Origin: Prauserella flavalba
GTDB taxonomy: Bacteria > Actinomycetota > Actinomycetes > Mycobacteriales > Pseudonocardiaceae
Direction: 5' to 3'
Length of the DNA: 64,000 bases
Assembly: GCF_003202235.1 (NCBI RefSeq)
Contig: NZ_MASU01000023.1
Coordinates: 1-64,000, forward strand
Under the pieces are notes generated by a model, which made no database searches, was not told where the DNA came from, and saw only the letters and a list, made by a program, of their open reading frames with translations. A program made the position numbers and the translations under genes. Shown here piece by piece: positions 25,611 to 34,673 of this stretch; position 1 is the first letter of the stretch; the number at the start of each line of letters is the position of its first letter.

Positions 25611-26282
25611 GTGCGAGACCGCTGTCTGCACGACGCACCGTTACCAGCCGGCCGGGACTTCGTGTCCGGGAGATTCGCCGTCGTGACCGGCGGGGGCCGC
25701 CACCTCGGCCGCGCGATCGCGCTCAGGCTCGCCGAGTCCGGCTGGGACTGCCTCGTCGCCGGACCCGACGAGACCGAGCTGACCGTCACCGCCAAGTCGA
25801 CTTCGGCATCCGCCGGCACGATCGCGGTGTGCCCCCGCGACGTCGCGAGCCCGGACGGCAGGCACACGCTGACCTCGCTCGCGGCCGGCATCGCCGAGAG
25901 CATCGGCCTCTTCGTCAACGTTGATCCTCAGGAGGACCCGCGGACCGTCTCGGCCCTTTCCCGGTGGGCCATTCAACGGATGAGCGGCGCCGGCGGGTCG
26001 GTGGTCAACGTGGGGCGCGGGCTGGCCGCGCTGACCCGTGAGCTCGCCGTTGCCGCCGCGCGCTGGAACGTCCGCGTGAACACCGTGGCACCTGGGATGA
26101 TCAAGACTCCTGAGCACGACGTCAGCCCCGAGATGGCGCAGCTGTTGTGTGACGCGACACCGTTGCGGCGGCTCGGCACACCCGACGACGTCGCCGCGGT
26201 CGTGGAGTTCCTCGCCTCCGACGGCGCCGCGTTCGTCACCGGTGCCGAGTGGGTCGTCGACGGCGGCTGGTCGGTGTGGTGA
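25611..26282 (+). CDS. degenerate short-chain dehydrogenase lacking the catalytic Ser-Tyr-Lys
   Basis: About 223 residues with an SDR Rossmann start (FAVVTGGGRHLGRAIALRLAE) and a normal SDR ending (VRVNTVAPGMIKTP, LGTPDDVAAVVEFLASD, GAEWVVDGGW). The middle is shortened: NNAG is replaced by VNVD, and GSVVNVGRGLAALTRELA runs straight from strand 5 into helix 6, so the Ser and YxxxK catalytic residues are absent. Probably not an oxidoreductase; could bind ligand or be decaying. GTG 25611 has CACTGT 6 nt upstream; GTG 25662 is the alternative. Confidence 0.65.
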   Translation: MRDRCLHDAPLPAGRDFVSGRFAVVTGGGRHLGRAIALRLAESGWDCLVAGPDETELTVTAKSTSASAGTIAVCPRDVASPDGRHTLTSLAAGIAESIGLFVNVDPQEDPRTVSALSRWAIQRMSGAGGSVVNVGRGLAALTRELAVAAARWNVRVNTVAPGMIKTPEHDVSPEMAQLLCDATPLRRLGTPDDVAAVVEFLASDGAAFVTGAEWVVDGGWSVW

Positions 26283-26424
26283 GGCTCAGTTCAGCCTCCA
26301 GCTGACCCACCCAGTCCACAGTGGACAGGATGTACCGACCACGGTGATCCTGCACCAGCCGCAGGTAGCGCGGTACACCCGAGCCCCCGGTCAAGCGTGA
26401 GCCGGAACACCACTCACTCCGAAC

Positions 26425-27039
26425 CTACGACGATGGATCGAGTCGGAGCGCCGCAGCCGCATGGTCGAACCACGCGGCGAGGAACCGCTCGGGGTCCGTG
26501 TCGCCGGGCGTGTGCCCGATGAGCGTGTCGAGGATCGGGTAGTAGGTCAGCGACGCGAGCAGCACGGCGGCCGTCGCCTCCGGATCGGCGACGGCCGCCT
26601 CGCCGCGCTCACACAGCCCGGCGATCCACTCCCCGCAGACGCGATAGAGATGGGCGAGCACGCCCTGCCACATCCGCTCGAACAGTTCCGGAAAGCCGCC
26701 GAATTCGCGGATCATGATCCTGATCAGGTCCCGCTCGCTGTCCATGACCGCCCACACGACATCCGCCAGAAGCCGCAACGCCTCCCTCGGGTCCTCTGGC
26801 AGTTCGGCGACCGCCTCGGCGTGCTTCCTCGCGAGCGTCTCGACGTTGCGGGTGACCGCGTGTTCAAGCAGCGCCTTCTTCGAGGGGAAGTGCTTGTAGA
26901 GCGCGCCGGAGCCACCCGTGAGCCCGCTGGCGACCTGGATGTCCACGACCGATGTCGCGTCGTAGCCGCGGCTGGCGAAGAGCCTGATGGCCTCGTCGAG
27001 GATGCGGTGCCGCGTCTCGCCAGGCGTTGTTCGAGCCAT
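26425..27039 (-). CDS. TetR-family repressor
   Basis: A 204-residue regulator: N-terminal HTH (RILDEAIRLFASRGYDATSVVDIQVASGL...YKHFPSKKALL) and an alpha-helical ligand domain. Start ATG 27039 lies inside a 34-bp perfect palindrome that also holds the start of the divergent SRPBCC gene, so it should repress both itself and that gene. Ligand unknown, probably lipophilic given the partner. Confidence 0.92.
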   Translation of the reverse strand: MARTTPGETRHRILDEAIRLFASRGYDATSVVDIQVASGLTGGSGALYKHFPSKKALLEHAVTRNVETLARKHAEAVAELPEDPREALRLLADVVWAVMDSERDLIRIMIREFGGFPELFERMWQGVLAHLYRVCGEWIAGLCERGEAAVADPEATAAVLLASLTYYPILDTLIGHTPGDTDPERFLAAWFDHAAAALRLDPSS

Positions 27040-27067
27040 AGTAAGAGAGTACTCTCTTACTATGGCT
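27034..27067. promoter_or_regulatory. 34-bp perfect palindrome containing two divergent start codons
   Basis: Arms 27034-27050 and 27051-27067 are perfectly complementary (core GTAAGAGAGTACTCTCTTAC). Each half carries a TACTCT hexamer 6 nt before its ATG, so operator, both -10 boxes and both start codons coincide. TTGTTC (27027-27032) is a plausible -35 for the plus-strand gene with a 17-nt spacer. Confidence 0.8.
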
Positions 27068-27526
27068 GGAGTGACGGTGGAGCGGACCGTCCGGTGCACG
27101 CCAGAGGAGTTCCTCGCGCTGGTGATGGACGCCGAGCGGTACGCGAAGATCGACGACAAGCTAGGACACATCGACTGGGTGCACCGCGACGGAGACGTCA
27201 CCCAGTTCAAATTCCGCTCACGACTGCCCGGCCTGCCGGGGCCCGCGCCGAAGGTCGTGTCGCGGATGCGGCTCACCCCGGGCGAGCGGGTCGACATCGA
27301 ATACGCCCCGCCGCCGCACAACCGGCTCGTTCGCAGGCTGTCCACCTTCGCGGCAAGCTTCGTCTGCGAACCCGCCGAGGACGGCACGAAGGTGACCAGG
27401 TCGGTCGAGATCGGCTTCCCGCCCGCGCTGCGATGGCTCGCCGAGCCGCTCCTGCGCCGGGCACTGCGCCGTGACGTCGAGCGCGAGATCGACGGCGCGA
27501 AGGCACTTCTGGAGCGGAGGAAGTAG
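27062..27526 (+). CDS. SRPBCC (START/polyketide-cyclase-like) protein
   Basis: A 154-residue helix-grip-fold protein (VERTVRCTPEEFLALVMDAERYAKID at the start, long C-terminal helix). The family binds lipids or aromatic ligands in a deep pocket. Its start codon is within the TetR operator and appears leaderless. Function unknown; co-control with the TetR gene is the main clue. Confidence 0.85.
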   Translation: MAGVTVERTVRCTPEEFLALVMDAERYAKIDDKLGHIDWVHRDGDVTQFKFRSRLPGLPGPAPKVVSRMRLTPGERVDIEYAPPPHNRLVRRLSTFAASFVCEPAEDGTKVTRSVEIGFPPALRWLAEPLLRRALRRDVEREIDGAKALLERRK

Positions 27527-27539
27527 AAAGGGAGTGTGG

Positions 27540-27612
27540 AGCCGGCAAGGGGACTCGAACCCCTGACCTGCTGTTTACAAGACAGCTGCTCTACCAACTG
27601 AGCTATGCCGGC
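27540..27612 (-). tRNA. tRNA-Thr (anticodon TGT)
   Basis: Cloverleaf reads from 27612 down: 5' GCCGGCA pairs with TGCCGGC, D arm TAGCTCAGTTGGTAGAG, anticodon stem-loop with TGT at 27577-27579, T arm GGTTCGAGTCC. CCA is encoded next (27537-27539). Confidence 0.95.
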
Positions 27613-27833
27613 CTGGCTCGCGGACACGCGAGCGCGGGCCCACTATATCCGCCACCGGCTCACCGAGACCTCCCGGCCGCGCGCGTTCGCCCGACTGCCG
27701 CACGGCCTCCGGAAAGTTAGATTGGTCGCCGGTCGCGGTGAACGGAAAACGTGGCGGACGCCACGGTGGTCAGCATGCAACGGCCGGAGCGCGCCGGTCG
27801 ATGCTACGCGCGGAACCAGTAAGGAGGTGGCTG

Positions 27834-29348
27834 ATGAAACTACGGCCGCGCGCGAGAACGGCGCTGAACCGCCGGCACGCGTGGCAGATCCTGGAAGCAC
27901 CGGCCGAGGAACGGGCAGAGAAGCGAGTCCCACGGCAACAGCGCGGCCGCACGCTGCGCCAGCGGGCCTGGCACATCCTCGAAGCACCGACCGGCGAGCT
28001 TCCCGTGGTCGAGCCCCCGGCGACCATGGGTCCAGAACTTCCCGACGAAGCGACCCTGCATCTGGTCCTCGACCTCGTCGTCCGCATCGGCGAGGTCCAG
28101 ATGGCCAGTGGCGCGGGCGCTTCCGACGTGACCGCGACGATCCTCGCCCTGACCCGTGCCCTCGGTCTACCTCACTGTGAGGTGGACGTCATTTTCACGT
28201 CCATCACCGTCAGCTGTCATCGAGGCAGCGACCTCTCGCCCGTGACGGCGGTGCGCGTGGTCCGCGCGCGCAGCCTCGACTACACGCGGCTCTCCGACAC
28301 CGAGCGTCTCGTGCAGCAGCTGCTGCGCGGCAAGCTCAGCGCGGAGGAGGGCTACGCCGAACTGCACCGCATCACCAACGCGAAGCACCCGTACCCGCGC
28401 TGGGTTTCCACGCTCGCGTGGGGCGGTATGGCGGCCTCGATCTCACTGCTGCTGGGAGCCTCCGGCTGGGCGGCGATGGTCGCGTTCGTGATCAGCGCCG
28501 TCGTCGACCGCGTCGGCCGGATCCTGAACAAGCTGTCGCTGCCGTTCTTCTTCCAGCAGGTGGTCGGCGGGTTCGTCGCCACGCTGGCGGCGATCACGTT
28601 CGTCAACCTCGACATCATTCCCGAGGACAGACCGACGCTCGTGGTCGCCGCGGCACTGACCGTGCTCCTGTCCGGGCTCTCGACGGTCTCGGCGGTGCAG
28701 GACGCGATCACCGGCTACTACGTGACCGCGGCGGGCCGCAGTCTCGAGGTGGCGCTGATGAGTGCCGGGCTGATAACCGGCGTCGCGGCCGCGATCGGGC
28801 TCGCGGAACGCCTCGGCGTCGAGCGGACGCCGATCCCCGCGATCGACGCGCTCACGGCGGTGAACCTGCCCATCGTGATCCTCGCCGGGACCGGTGCGGC
28901 CGCGTGCTTCGCCCTCGCGTCGTACTCCAGCTTGCGCCCGATGGCGGTTGCGGCGGCGGCGGGTGCCGTCGGCGCGGGCGCCTACGGCGCGCTGACGATG
29001 CTGGACTCGAGCCAGATCATCGCCTCCGCGCTCGCCGCCACGTTGGTCGGCCTCGGCGGTGGCGTGCTCGCCCGCAGGCTGCGGGTGACCCCGCTGGTGG
29101 TCGCTGTGTCCGGCATCACGCCGTTGCTTCCCGGTTTCGCGACGTACCGCGGCCTGTCGCAACTGGCGGACTTCGGCACGGCGACCCAGCTGATGGAGGC
29201 GGTCGCGATCGGCCTGGCACTGGCCGCGGGAGTGGTGCTCGGCGAGTGGCTCGCGCAGCCGCTGCGCACCGGTCTCGGCAGGCTCGAGCGCAAGCTCGCA
29301 GGGCCCCGGATGGCCGGTCCGCTCGACGCTGGAAGCCGTCTGGAGTAA
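27834..29348 (+). CDS. ThrE-family threonine/serine exporter
   Basis: A 504-residue exporter. A hydrophilic N-terminal half (about 60-190, with MASGAGASDVTATI and VRARSLDYTRLSDTERL) precedes about ten membrane helices. Residues 15-75 hold a duplicated HAWQILEAP / RAWHILEAP motif. AAGGAGG lies just before ATG 27834. In Corynebacterium ThrE exports threonine and serine by proton antiport. It lies directly downstream of tRNA-Thr, read in the opposite direction. Confidence 0.9.
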   Translation: MKLRPRARTALNRRHAWQILEAPAEERAEKRVPRQQRGRTLRQRAWHILEAPTGELPVVEPPATMGPELPDEATLHLVLDLVVRIGEVQMASGAGASDVTATILALTRALGLPHCEVDVIFTSITVSCHRGSDLSPVTAVRVVRARSLDYTRLSDTERLVQQLLRGKLSAEEGYAELHRITNAKHPYPRWVSTLAWGGMAASISLLLGASGWAAMVAFVISAVVDRVGRILNKLSLPFFFQQVVGGFVATLAAITFVNLDIIPEDRPTLVVAAALTVLLSGLSTVSAVQDAITGYYVTAAGRSLEVALMSAGLITGVAAAIGLAERLGVERTPIPAIDALTAVNLPIVILAGTGAAACFALASYSSLRPMAVAAAAGAVGAGAYGALTMLDSSQIIASALAATLVGLGGGVLARRLRVTPLVVAVSGITPLLPGFATYRGLSQLADFGTATQLMEAVAIGLALAAGVVLGEWLAQPLRTGLGRLERKLAGPRMAGPLDAGSRLE

Positions 29349-29359
29349 GCACATCGCGA

Positions 29360-29365
29360 TAGTGT
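29360..29365 (+). promoter_or_regulatory. -10 hexamer TAGTGT of leaderless otsA
   Basis: TAGTGT, 6 nt, then ATG 29372. Confidence 0.55.
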
Positions 29366-29371
29366 TTTCAC

Positions 29372-30817
29372 ATGCCCGCGACAGCCACGAAGTCCGAAGC
29401 ACGCGCCGAGTTCGTCGTCGTCGCCAACCGGTTACCGGTGGACCTCGACCGTGCTGAAGACGGCACCCAGCGTTGGACACAGAGCCCCGGCGGGCTCGTG
29501 TCCGCGCTGGAGCCGTTCCTGCGCTCCCGCAAGGGGGCCTGGGTGGGCTGGCCCGGGGTTCCGGACGTCGAGGTGGACGAGTTCAGCGACGAAGGGCTCG
29601 TCCTCCACCCGGTGACGCTCACGTCCACCGACGTTCGCGACTACTACGAGGGTTTCTCCAACGCCACGCTGTGGCCGCTCTATCACGACGTGGTCGCCAG
29701 GCCGATCTTCGACCGCGGCTGGTGGGAGAGCTACGTCCGCGTCAACCGCCGCTTCGCCGAGGCGAGCGCGGCGGTGGCGGGCGAGGGCGCGACCGTGTGG
29801 GTGCAGGACTACCAGCTCCAGCTCGTCCCGAGCATGCTCCGCGAGCTGCGGCCCGATCTGCGGATCGGCTTCTTCCTGCACATCCCGTTCCCGCCGGTGG
29901 AGCTGTTCATGCAGATGCCGTGGCGGGCGGAGATCGTGCGCGGGCTCATCGGCGCCGACCTCGTGGGTTTCCACCGGCCGGGTGGCGCGCAGAACTTCCT
30001 GTGGCTGGCCCGGCAGCTGATCGGCCTGGAGCCGAGCAGGGGTTCGGTCGGCGTCCGCTCGAGACCGGGCATGGTGCAGGTCGGCGACCGCACCGTTCGC
30101 GTCGGCGCGTTCCCGATCTCGATCGACGCCGCGGGGCTCGACTCGCTCGCCCGCACCAAGGCCGTCGCCGACCGGGCCGCGCAGGTGCGCGCCGACCTCG
30201 GCAACCCGGAGACGATCCTGCTCGGCGTCGACCGCCTCGACTACACCAAGGGGATCGACCTGCGCCTGCAGGCCTTCCACGAGCTGCTGCAGGAGGGCAG
30301 GGTCAAGCCAGAGAACGTGACGTTCGTCCAGCTCGCCACCCCGAGCCGCGAGCGCGTGGAGCACTACCAGCGCATGCGCGGGGAGATCGAGCAGATGGTG
30401 GGCCGCATCAACGGCGAGTTCGCCCGCGTGGGCCACCCGGTCGTGCACTACCTTCACCAGTCGGTGAACCGGACGGAGCTCGCGGCATTCTTCTCCGCCG
30501 CCGACGTCATGGTGGTGACCCCGCTGCGTGACGGCATGAACCTGGTCTGCAAGGAGTACGTGGCGTGCAGGCACGACCTCGGCGGCGCGCTCGTCCTGTC
30601 GGAGTTCGCCGGCGCCGCGGCCGAGCTGAGCAGTGCGTTCCTGGTCAACCCGCACGACCTGGACGGGGTGAAGAATGCGCTGGAACAGGCTATTACGCTC
30701 GACCCCGCGGAAGGTCGGCGTAGGATGCGCGCCTTGCGTCGTCAGGTCCTGACGCACGACGTCGACAGGTGGGCGCGCTCGTTCCTCGAGGCTCTCGGGT
30801 CCGAGACGGCCGCCTGA
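29372..30817 (+). CDS. otsA: trehalose-6-phosphate synthase
   Basis: A 481-residue GT20 enzyme joining UDP- or GDP-glucose to glucose 6-phosphate. The start [49 protein letters not shown] and the late [16 protein letters not shown] motifs are all intact. The phosphatase fusion gene follows 33 nt downstream, so T6P synthesis and dephosphorylation are co-expressed. Confidence 0.95.
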   Translation: MPATATKSEARAEFVVVANRLPVDLDRAEDGTQRWTQSPGGLVSALEPFLRSRKGAWVGWPGVPDVEVDEFSDEGLVLHPVTLTSTDVRDYYEGFSNATLWPLYHDVVARPIFDRGWWESYVRVNRRFAEASAAVAGEGATVWVQDYQLQLVPSMLRELRPDLRIGFFLHIPFPPVELFMQMPWRAEIVRGLIGADLVGFHRPGGAQNFLWLARQLIGLEPSRGSVGVRSRPGMVQVGDRTVRVGAFPISIDAAGLDSLARTKAVADRAAQVRADLGNPETILLGVDRLDYTKGIDLRLQAFHELLQEGRVKPENVTFVQLATPSRERVEHYQRMRGEIEQMVGRINGEFARVGHPVVHYLHQSVNRTELAAFFSAADVMVVTPLRDGMNLVCKEYVACRHDLGGALVLSEFAGAAAELSSAFLVNPHDLDGVKNALEQAITLDPAEGRRRMRALRRQVLTHDVDRWARSFLEALGSETAA

Positions 30818-30850
30818 CTCCCCAGACCACTGCGAGCTCCTTGAGGAGGA

Positions 30851-33385
30851 GTGTTGACAGCCGAGGCCCTGCCCGCTGAGCTGCGGCGCGCGATCATGCA
30901 GATCGCCAGGACGCCGCGCCTGCTGGTCGCCTGCGACTACGACGGCACGTTGGCGCCGATCATGGAGAATCCGGACGAGGCGCGCCCTCGCTCCGAGTCG
31001 GTCGGAGCGCTGCGCTCGCTCGCCGGGCTCCACGAGACCACCACGGCCGTCATCTCCGGCCGCGCGCTGCGTGACCTCGCGACCCTGTCCCGCCTCCCCT
31101 CCGAGGTGCATCTCGTCGGCAGCCACGGCTCCGAGTTCGACATCGGCTTCGTCCACGAGCTCGACGCGCACGCCCGCGACCTGCACAGGCGCGTCGAGGA
31201 GGAGCTGGACCGGCTCATCGAGGGCGTCGCGGGCGCGTCGCTGGAGGTGAAGCCCGCGAGCATCGCCGTGCACGTCCGCCGCGCCTCGCGCGAGGACGCA
31301 CACCGCATCGTCGAGGCCGTCCACAATGGACCATGCACGTGGGACGGCGTTTCGACCACCGACGGCAAAGAGGTCGTCGAGCTCTCGGTTGTCCAGACCA
31401 ACAAGGGCGCCGCGCTCGACACCCTCCGGCACCAGGTGGGCGCCACGGCTGCCGTGTTCATCGGCGACGACGTCACCGACGAGAAGGCGTTCGCGCGGCT
31501 CGCGGGGCCCGACCTGGGCATCAAGGTCGGTGGGGGCGAGAGCCTCGCCCAGTACAACGTGGACGATCCCGAGCAGGTCGCCACCGTGCTCGCGTTCATG
31601 CTCGAGGAGCGGCGGAACTGGCTCTACGGTGAGCAGTCTCCCCCGATCGAGCGGCTTTCGATGCTCGCGTCGGAACGCTCCGTGGCGCTGGTGACACCCG
31701 ACGCGAAGCTCACCTGGCTGTGTCACCCCGGCCCCGACGCGCCCGCCGTGTTCGCCGACCTGCTCGGCGGCGAGAGCGCGGGCCACTTCTCGATCAAGCC
31801 GCATCGCAACGGGCTGCCGCTCGGCCAGCGCTACCTGCCCAACACGATGACGGTGGAGACACGCTGGTCGCGCCTGCTGGTCACCGACTACATGGAACCG
31901 GAGTGCCCCGCGCACCGCACGGACATCGTGCGCGTCATCTCCGGTGAGGCCGCCGCGTCGATCGTGTTCGCGCCCCGGCCCGAGTTCGGCGGCGTGCCCG
32001 TGCGGCTGCTGCCGGAGGAGGACGGCCTCCGGGTGCTCGGCACGTCGGAGCCGTTCGTGCTGCGCGCGCCCGGCGTCCAGTGGGAGATCACGAGCGACGG
32101 GCTGCACGACACGGCCAGCGCGCTCGTGCAGCCCGAGCCGGGCAGGCCGGTGGTGCTGGAACTGCGCTGCGGGACGACCGACCTCGGCCCGCACGACCTG
32201 CCCGAGCTGGACCGCCGCGCCAAGGCCGGCGAGTACTGGAGCTCCTGGGCGACGACGCTGAAGCTGCCGACGGTGGAACCGGAGCTGGTGGCCCGCTCCG
32301 CGCTCACGCTGCGCGGGCTCGCCGACGCCGACACCGGCGGCGTGATGGCCGCGGCGACCACGTCGCTGCCCGAGGAGATCGGCGGCGTCCGGAACTGGGA
32401 CTACCGGTACTGCTGGATCCGTGACGGCGCCATGACCGTGCGCGAGCTGGTGACGCTGGGCTCGCTGGAGGAGGCCGACGGCTTCCTGCGCTGGCTGCAC
32501 GGCGTGCTGTCGACGCTGGCTGGCCCCGAGCGTCTGCACCCGCTGTACACGCTGTCGGGCACGCAGCTGGGCGCCGAGGCCGTGATCGACTCGCTGCCCG
32601 GGTACAAGGGCTCGCGCCCGGTGCGCGTCGGCAACCTGGCGAACCACCAGGTGCAGCTCGACGTGTTCGGCCCGGTGGTCGAGCTGGTGGTCACGCTGGC
32701 GGAGGCGCGCGGCATGCTGCGCGACGAGGACTGGCAGATGGTGCGCGCGATGGCCGAGGCGGTCAAGCGGCGCTGGAACGAGCCCGACCACGGCATCTGG
32801 GAGGAGCGGCACATGCCGCGTCACCGGGTGTATTCGCGGGTGATGTGCTGGCTGACGCTGGACCGGGCGATCAAGCTCGCCGAGGTCTACGACCGGCCGA
32901 TCCCGGCCGGCTGGCCGGAGCTGCGCGACGAGATCGCGGCGGACGTGCTGGAGAAGGGCTGGAACGCGGAGGTCAACGCGTTCACCACGGCATACGACGG
33001 CACGGACCTGGACGCGGCGTCGCTGTTCGTGGGCCTGTCGGGGCTGCTGGACCCGCAGGACGAGCGGTTCCAGCAGACGGTGACGGCGATCGAGGCCGAG
33101 CTGCGCAGCGGGTCGACGGTCTACCGCTACCACCGCGACGACGGCCTGCCGGGCGGCGAGGGCGGCTTCCACCTGTGCGCGGCGTGGATGATCGAGGCGT
33201 ACCTGCTGACGGGCCGCCGCACGGAGGCGCAGGAGCTGTTCGAGCAGCTGGTCGACGCGGCGGGCCCGACGGGCTTGCTGCCGGAGCAGTACGACCCGAT
33301 CGCGGAACGCTCCCTGGGCAACCACCCACAGGCGTACTCGCACATCGGCCTGATCCGCTGCGCCCGCCTCCTGGCAGCCCAGTAA
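30851..33385 (+). CDS. otsB: trehalose-6-phosphate phosphatase fused to a GH15 domain
   Basis: An 844-residue two-domain protein. Residues about 15-255 are a HAD trehalose phosphatase (VACDYDGTLAPI nucleophile Asp, GDDVTDEKAF). Residues about 265-840 are a GH15 glucoamylase/trehalase-like unit with WDYRYCWIRDG and the late PEQYDP general-base region. In actinobacteria GH15 enzymes can be trehalases, so one chain may both make and degrade trehalose. GAGGAGGA abuts GTG 30851; TTG 30854 has better spacing. Followed by hairpin repeats. Confidence 0.9.
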   Translation: MLTAEALPAELRRAIMQIARTPRLLVACDYDGTLAPIMENPDEARPRSESVGALRSLAGLHETTTAVISGRALRDLATLSRLPSEVHLVGSHGSEFDIGFVHELDAHARDLHRRVEEELDRLIEGVAGASLEVKPASIAVHVRRASREDAHRIVEAVHNGPCTWDGVSTTDGKEVVELSVVQTNKGAALDTLRHQVGATAAVFIGDDVTDEKAFARLAGPDLGIKVGGGESLAQYNVDDPEQVATVLAFMLEERRNWLYGEQSPPIERLSMLASERSVALVTPDAKLTWLCHPGPDAPAVFADLLGGESAGHFSIKPHRNGLPLGQRYLPNTMTVETRWSRLLVTDYMEPECPAHRTDIVRVISGEAAASIVFAPRPEFGGVPVRLLPEEDGLRVLGTSEPFVLRAPGVQWEITSDGLHDTASALVQPEPGRPVVLELRCGTTDLGPHDLPELDRRAKAGEYWSSWATTLKLPTVEPELVARSALTLRGLADADTGGVMAAATTSLPEEIGGVRNWDYRYCWIRDGAMTVRELVTLGSLEEADGFLRWLHGVLSTLAGPERLHPLYTLSGTQLGAEAVIDSLPGYKGSRPVRVGNLANHQVQLDVFGPVVELVVTLAEARGMLRDEDWQMVRAMAEAVKRRWNEPDHGIWEERHMPRHRVYSRVMCWLTLDRAIKLAEVYDRPIPAGWPELRDEIAADVLEKGWNAEVNAFTTAYDGTDLDAASLFVGLSGLLDPQDERFQQTVTAIEAELRSGSTVYRYHRDDGLPGGEGGFHLCAAWMIEAYLLTGRRTEAQELFEQLVDAAGPTGLLPEQYDPIAERSLGNHPQAYSHIGLIRCARLLAAQ

Positions 33386-33401
33386 CCCGCTAGACCGGTC
33401 C

Positions 33402-33418
33402 GCAGTGAAGGCCACCTT
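33402..33418. repeat. single arm of the GAAGGCCACCTT repeat
   Basis: GCAGTGAAGGCCACCTT without its own adjacent partner; it could pair with the hairpin at 33474-33520. Confidence 0.6.
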
Positions 33419-33473
33419 GCCTGCGCCCACCCGTCTCCCGCCACCACCCAAACGGAGGCGCTCCGCGCCGCTG

Positions 33474-33520
33474 TGCCACCCAACTGCAGTGAAGGTGGCC
33501 TTCACTGCAGTTGGGTGGCA
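33474..33520. terminator. 22-bp-stem hairpin, GAAGGTGGCCTTC family, between convergent genes
   Basis: Perfect arms 33474-33495 and 33499-33520 around TGG. Sits between the otsB-fusion stop and the DUF559-like gene stop (33542, minus). Confidence 0.8.
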
Positions 33521-33541
33521 CGCGTCAGGGTTGGGAGCACG

Positions 33542-34504
33542 TCAGGCAGCGTCCGCGATGCGGACCGCGGGACGGGGACGAGCGGCAGCCGCTCTGTACG
33601 CGGCGTTCAGCTCGGCGACAACCGCGCCGGGGTCATTCAACAGGCGGGACGGCAGCGTCTGCACGACCGTCACACCCACCTCCGCGTAGCGGGTGTTTCT
33701 CGCCAACGTTCTCGCGTAGCCGTCGGCGGAGAAGTGGAAGTCGAGCGAGTCGACCTCCCACGCCAGGCCCACGTCGTCCCACCAGGCGTCGGGACAGGCG
33801 ACATAAGTGCCGTCCGGCCCGCGGAGCTCGTGGTTCCAGTGCGTGGGCGGCACTGCGACATCAGCCACGATGCGACGGGCGTGGAACTCGGCGACGGAGC
33901 GGAGCCGCTCGATCTGAGCCAGCACCCGGCGAGGTATCGCGGTGCCCCGCTGAGTGCCGTGTTCCAGCTCGTACGACAACGTCTCCGTAGCGCACTGCCC
34001 ACGCTGTACGGCCTCGATCAGTAGCTTGGCCACCGGGTCAGCGGCCCTGATCCGGCGGGCGGCATCGAGCACGGCACGCACGGGCGGCGCCAGTGGTACT
34101 TGATCGCGCCGGATCGCGGTCGGCATTCGTTTCGTTCGCTCCACCGTGAGGAAGCCACTGCTTTGCAGTTTGTGTTCATGCGGCACCAACACGTGCACAC
34201 CGGCCGAGGCAGGTAGTGCCGTGTCCCGGAACCCGAGCCTCCGGCAAGCCTCCACGCCGGTGACGACGGCGTCCCCACCTGCGAACAACAACGCAGCGAC
34301 GACCCGCTGCTCCTGAGTCGGCGGCGAAGTCTGGAACACGACGACGCCCGGCAGCAGGCGACGCCACGGTCCGTCCGGCAGGCAGCGCCGATACACGGTG
34401 CTGCTCGGCATGCCCAGCGCTTCCAGCGAAGCGACCCGGACAACACCGAGCCGGCTCCGTTGCCGCAGCAATTCGGGGTAGTCGGCCCAACGTCCTCTCT
34501 TCAC
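33542..34504 (-). CDS. DUF559/Vsr-like endonuclease-fold protein with AbiEi-like N terminus
   Basis: About 320 residues. The N-terminal half (SRLGVVRVASLEALGMPSSTVYRRC...WRRLLPGVVVF) looks like an AbiEi-type winged-helix transcriptional domain. The C-terminal part (VACPDAWWDDVGLAWEVDSLDFHFS) has the spacing of a PD-(D/E)xK/Vsr-like nuclease core. Such proteins are widespread orphans in actinobacteria; toxin, repair or regulatory roles are unproven. GTG 34504 gives VKRGRWADYPELLRQ; ATG 34576 is possible but adds an unlikely leader. Confidence 0.6.
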   Translation of the reverse strand: MKRGRWADYPELLRQRSRLGVVRVASLEALGMPSSTVYRRCLPDGPWRRLLPGVVVFQTSPPTQEQRVVAALLFAGGDAVVTGVEACRRLGFRDTALPASAGVHVLVPHEHKLQSSGFLTVERTKRMPTAIRRDQVPLAPPVRAVLDAARRIRAADPVAKLLIEAVQRGQCATETLSYELEHGTQRGTAIPRRVLAQIERLRSVAEFHARRIVADVAVPPTHWNHELRGPDGTYVACPDAWWDDVGLAWEVDSLDFHFSADGYARTLARNTRYAEVGVTVVQTLPSRLLNDPGAVVAELNAAYRAAAARPRPAVRIADAA

Positions 34505-34605
34505 CAGACAGATCCTGGAAACCACCGCGCCGAAAACGAACCCCCAATCTCCCCACCTGTGGACAACCACCCCCATGTGGACAACTCGCTCGCCACACCC
34601 CGACC

Positions 34606-34658
34606 GCAGTGAAGGCCACCTTCACTGCGTTGAACGCAGGCATGGTGGCCTTCACTGC
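34606..34658. repeat. hairpin repeat, GAAGGCCACC family
   Basis: Outer arms GCAGTGAAGGCCACC and GGTGGCCTTCACTGC plus inner GCGTT/AACGC; the segment between them (TTCACT versus AGGCAT) does not pair. It lies downstream of the MoaD-like gene (minus strand), so it may be its terminator. Confidence 0.75.
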
Positions 34659-34673
34659 AGTTGGGCCACTCGG

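Noticed and set aside
26314-26326. GTCCAC-A-GTGGAC palindrome after the SDR gene
   Set aside because: Short and isolated downstream of a gene with no nearby start; the same string also occurs inside cysS coding sequence.
29432-33505. 1357-codon open frame on the minus strand opposite otsA and the otsB fusion
   Set aside because: Arg/His/Gln-rich product without domains; a mirror of the high third-position GC of the two real genes on the plus strand.
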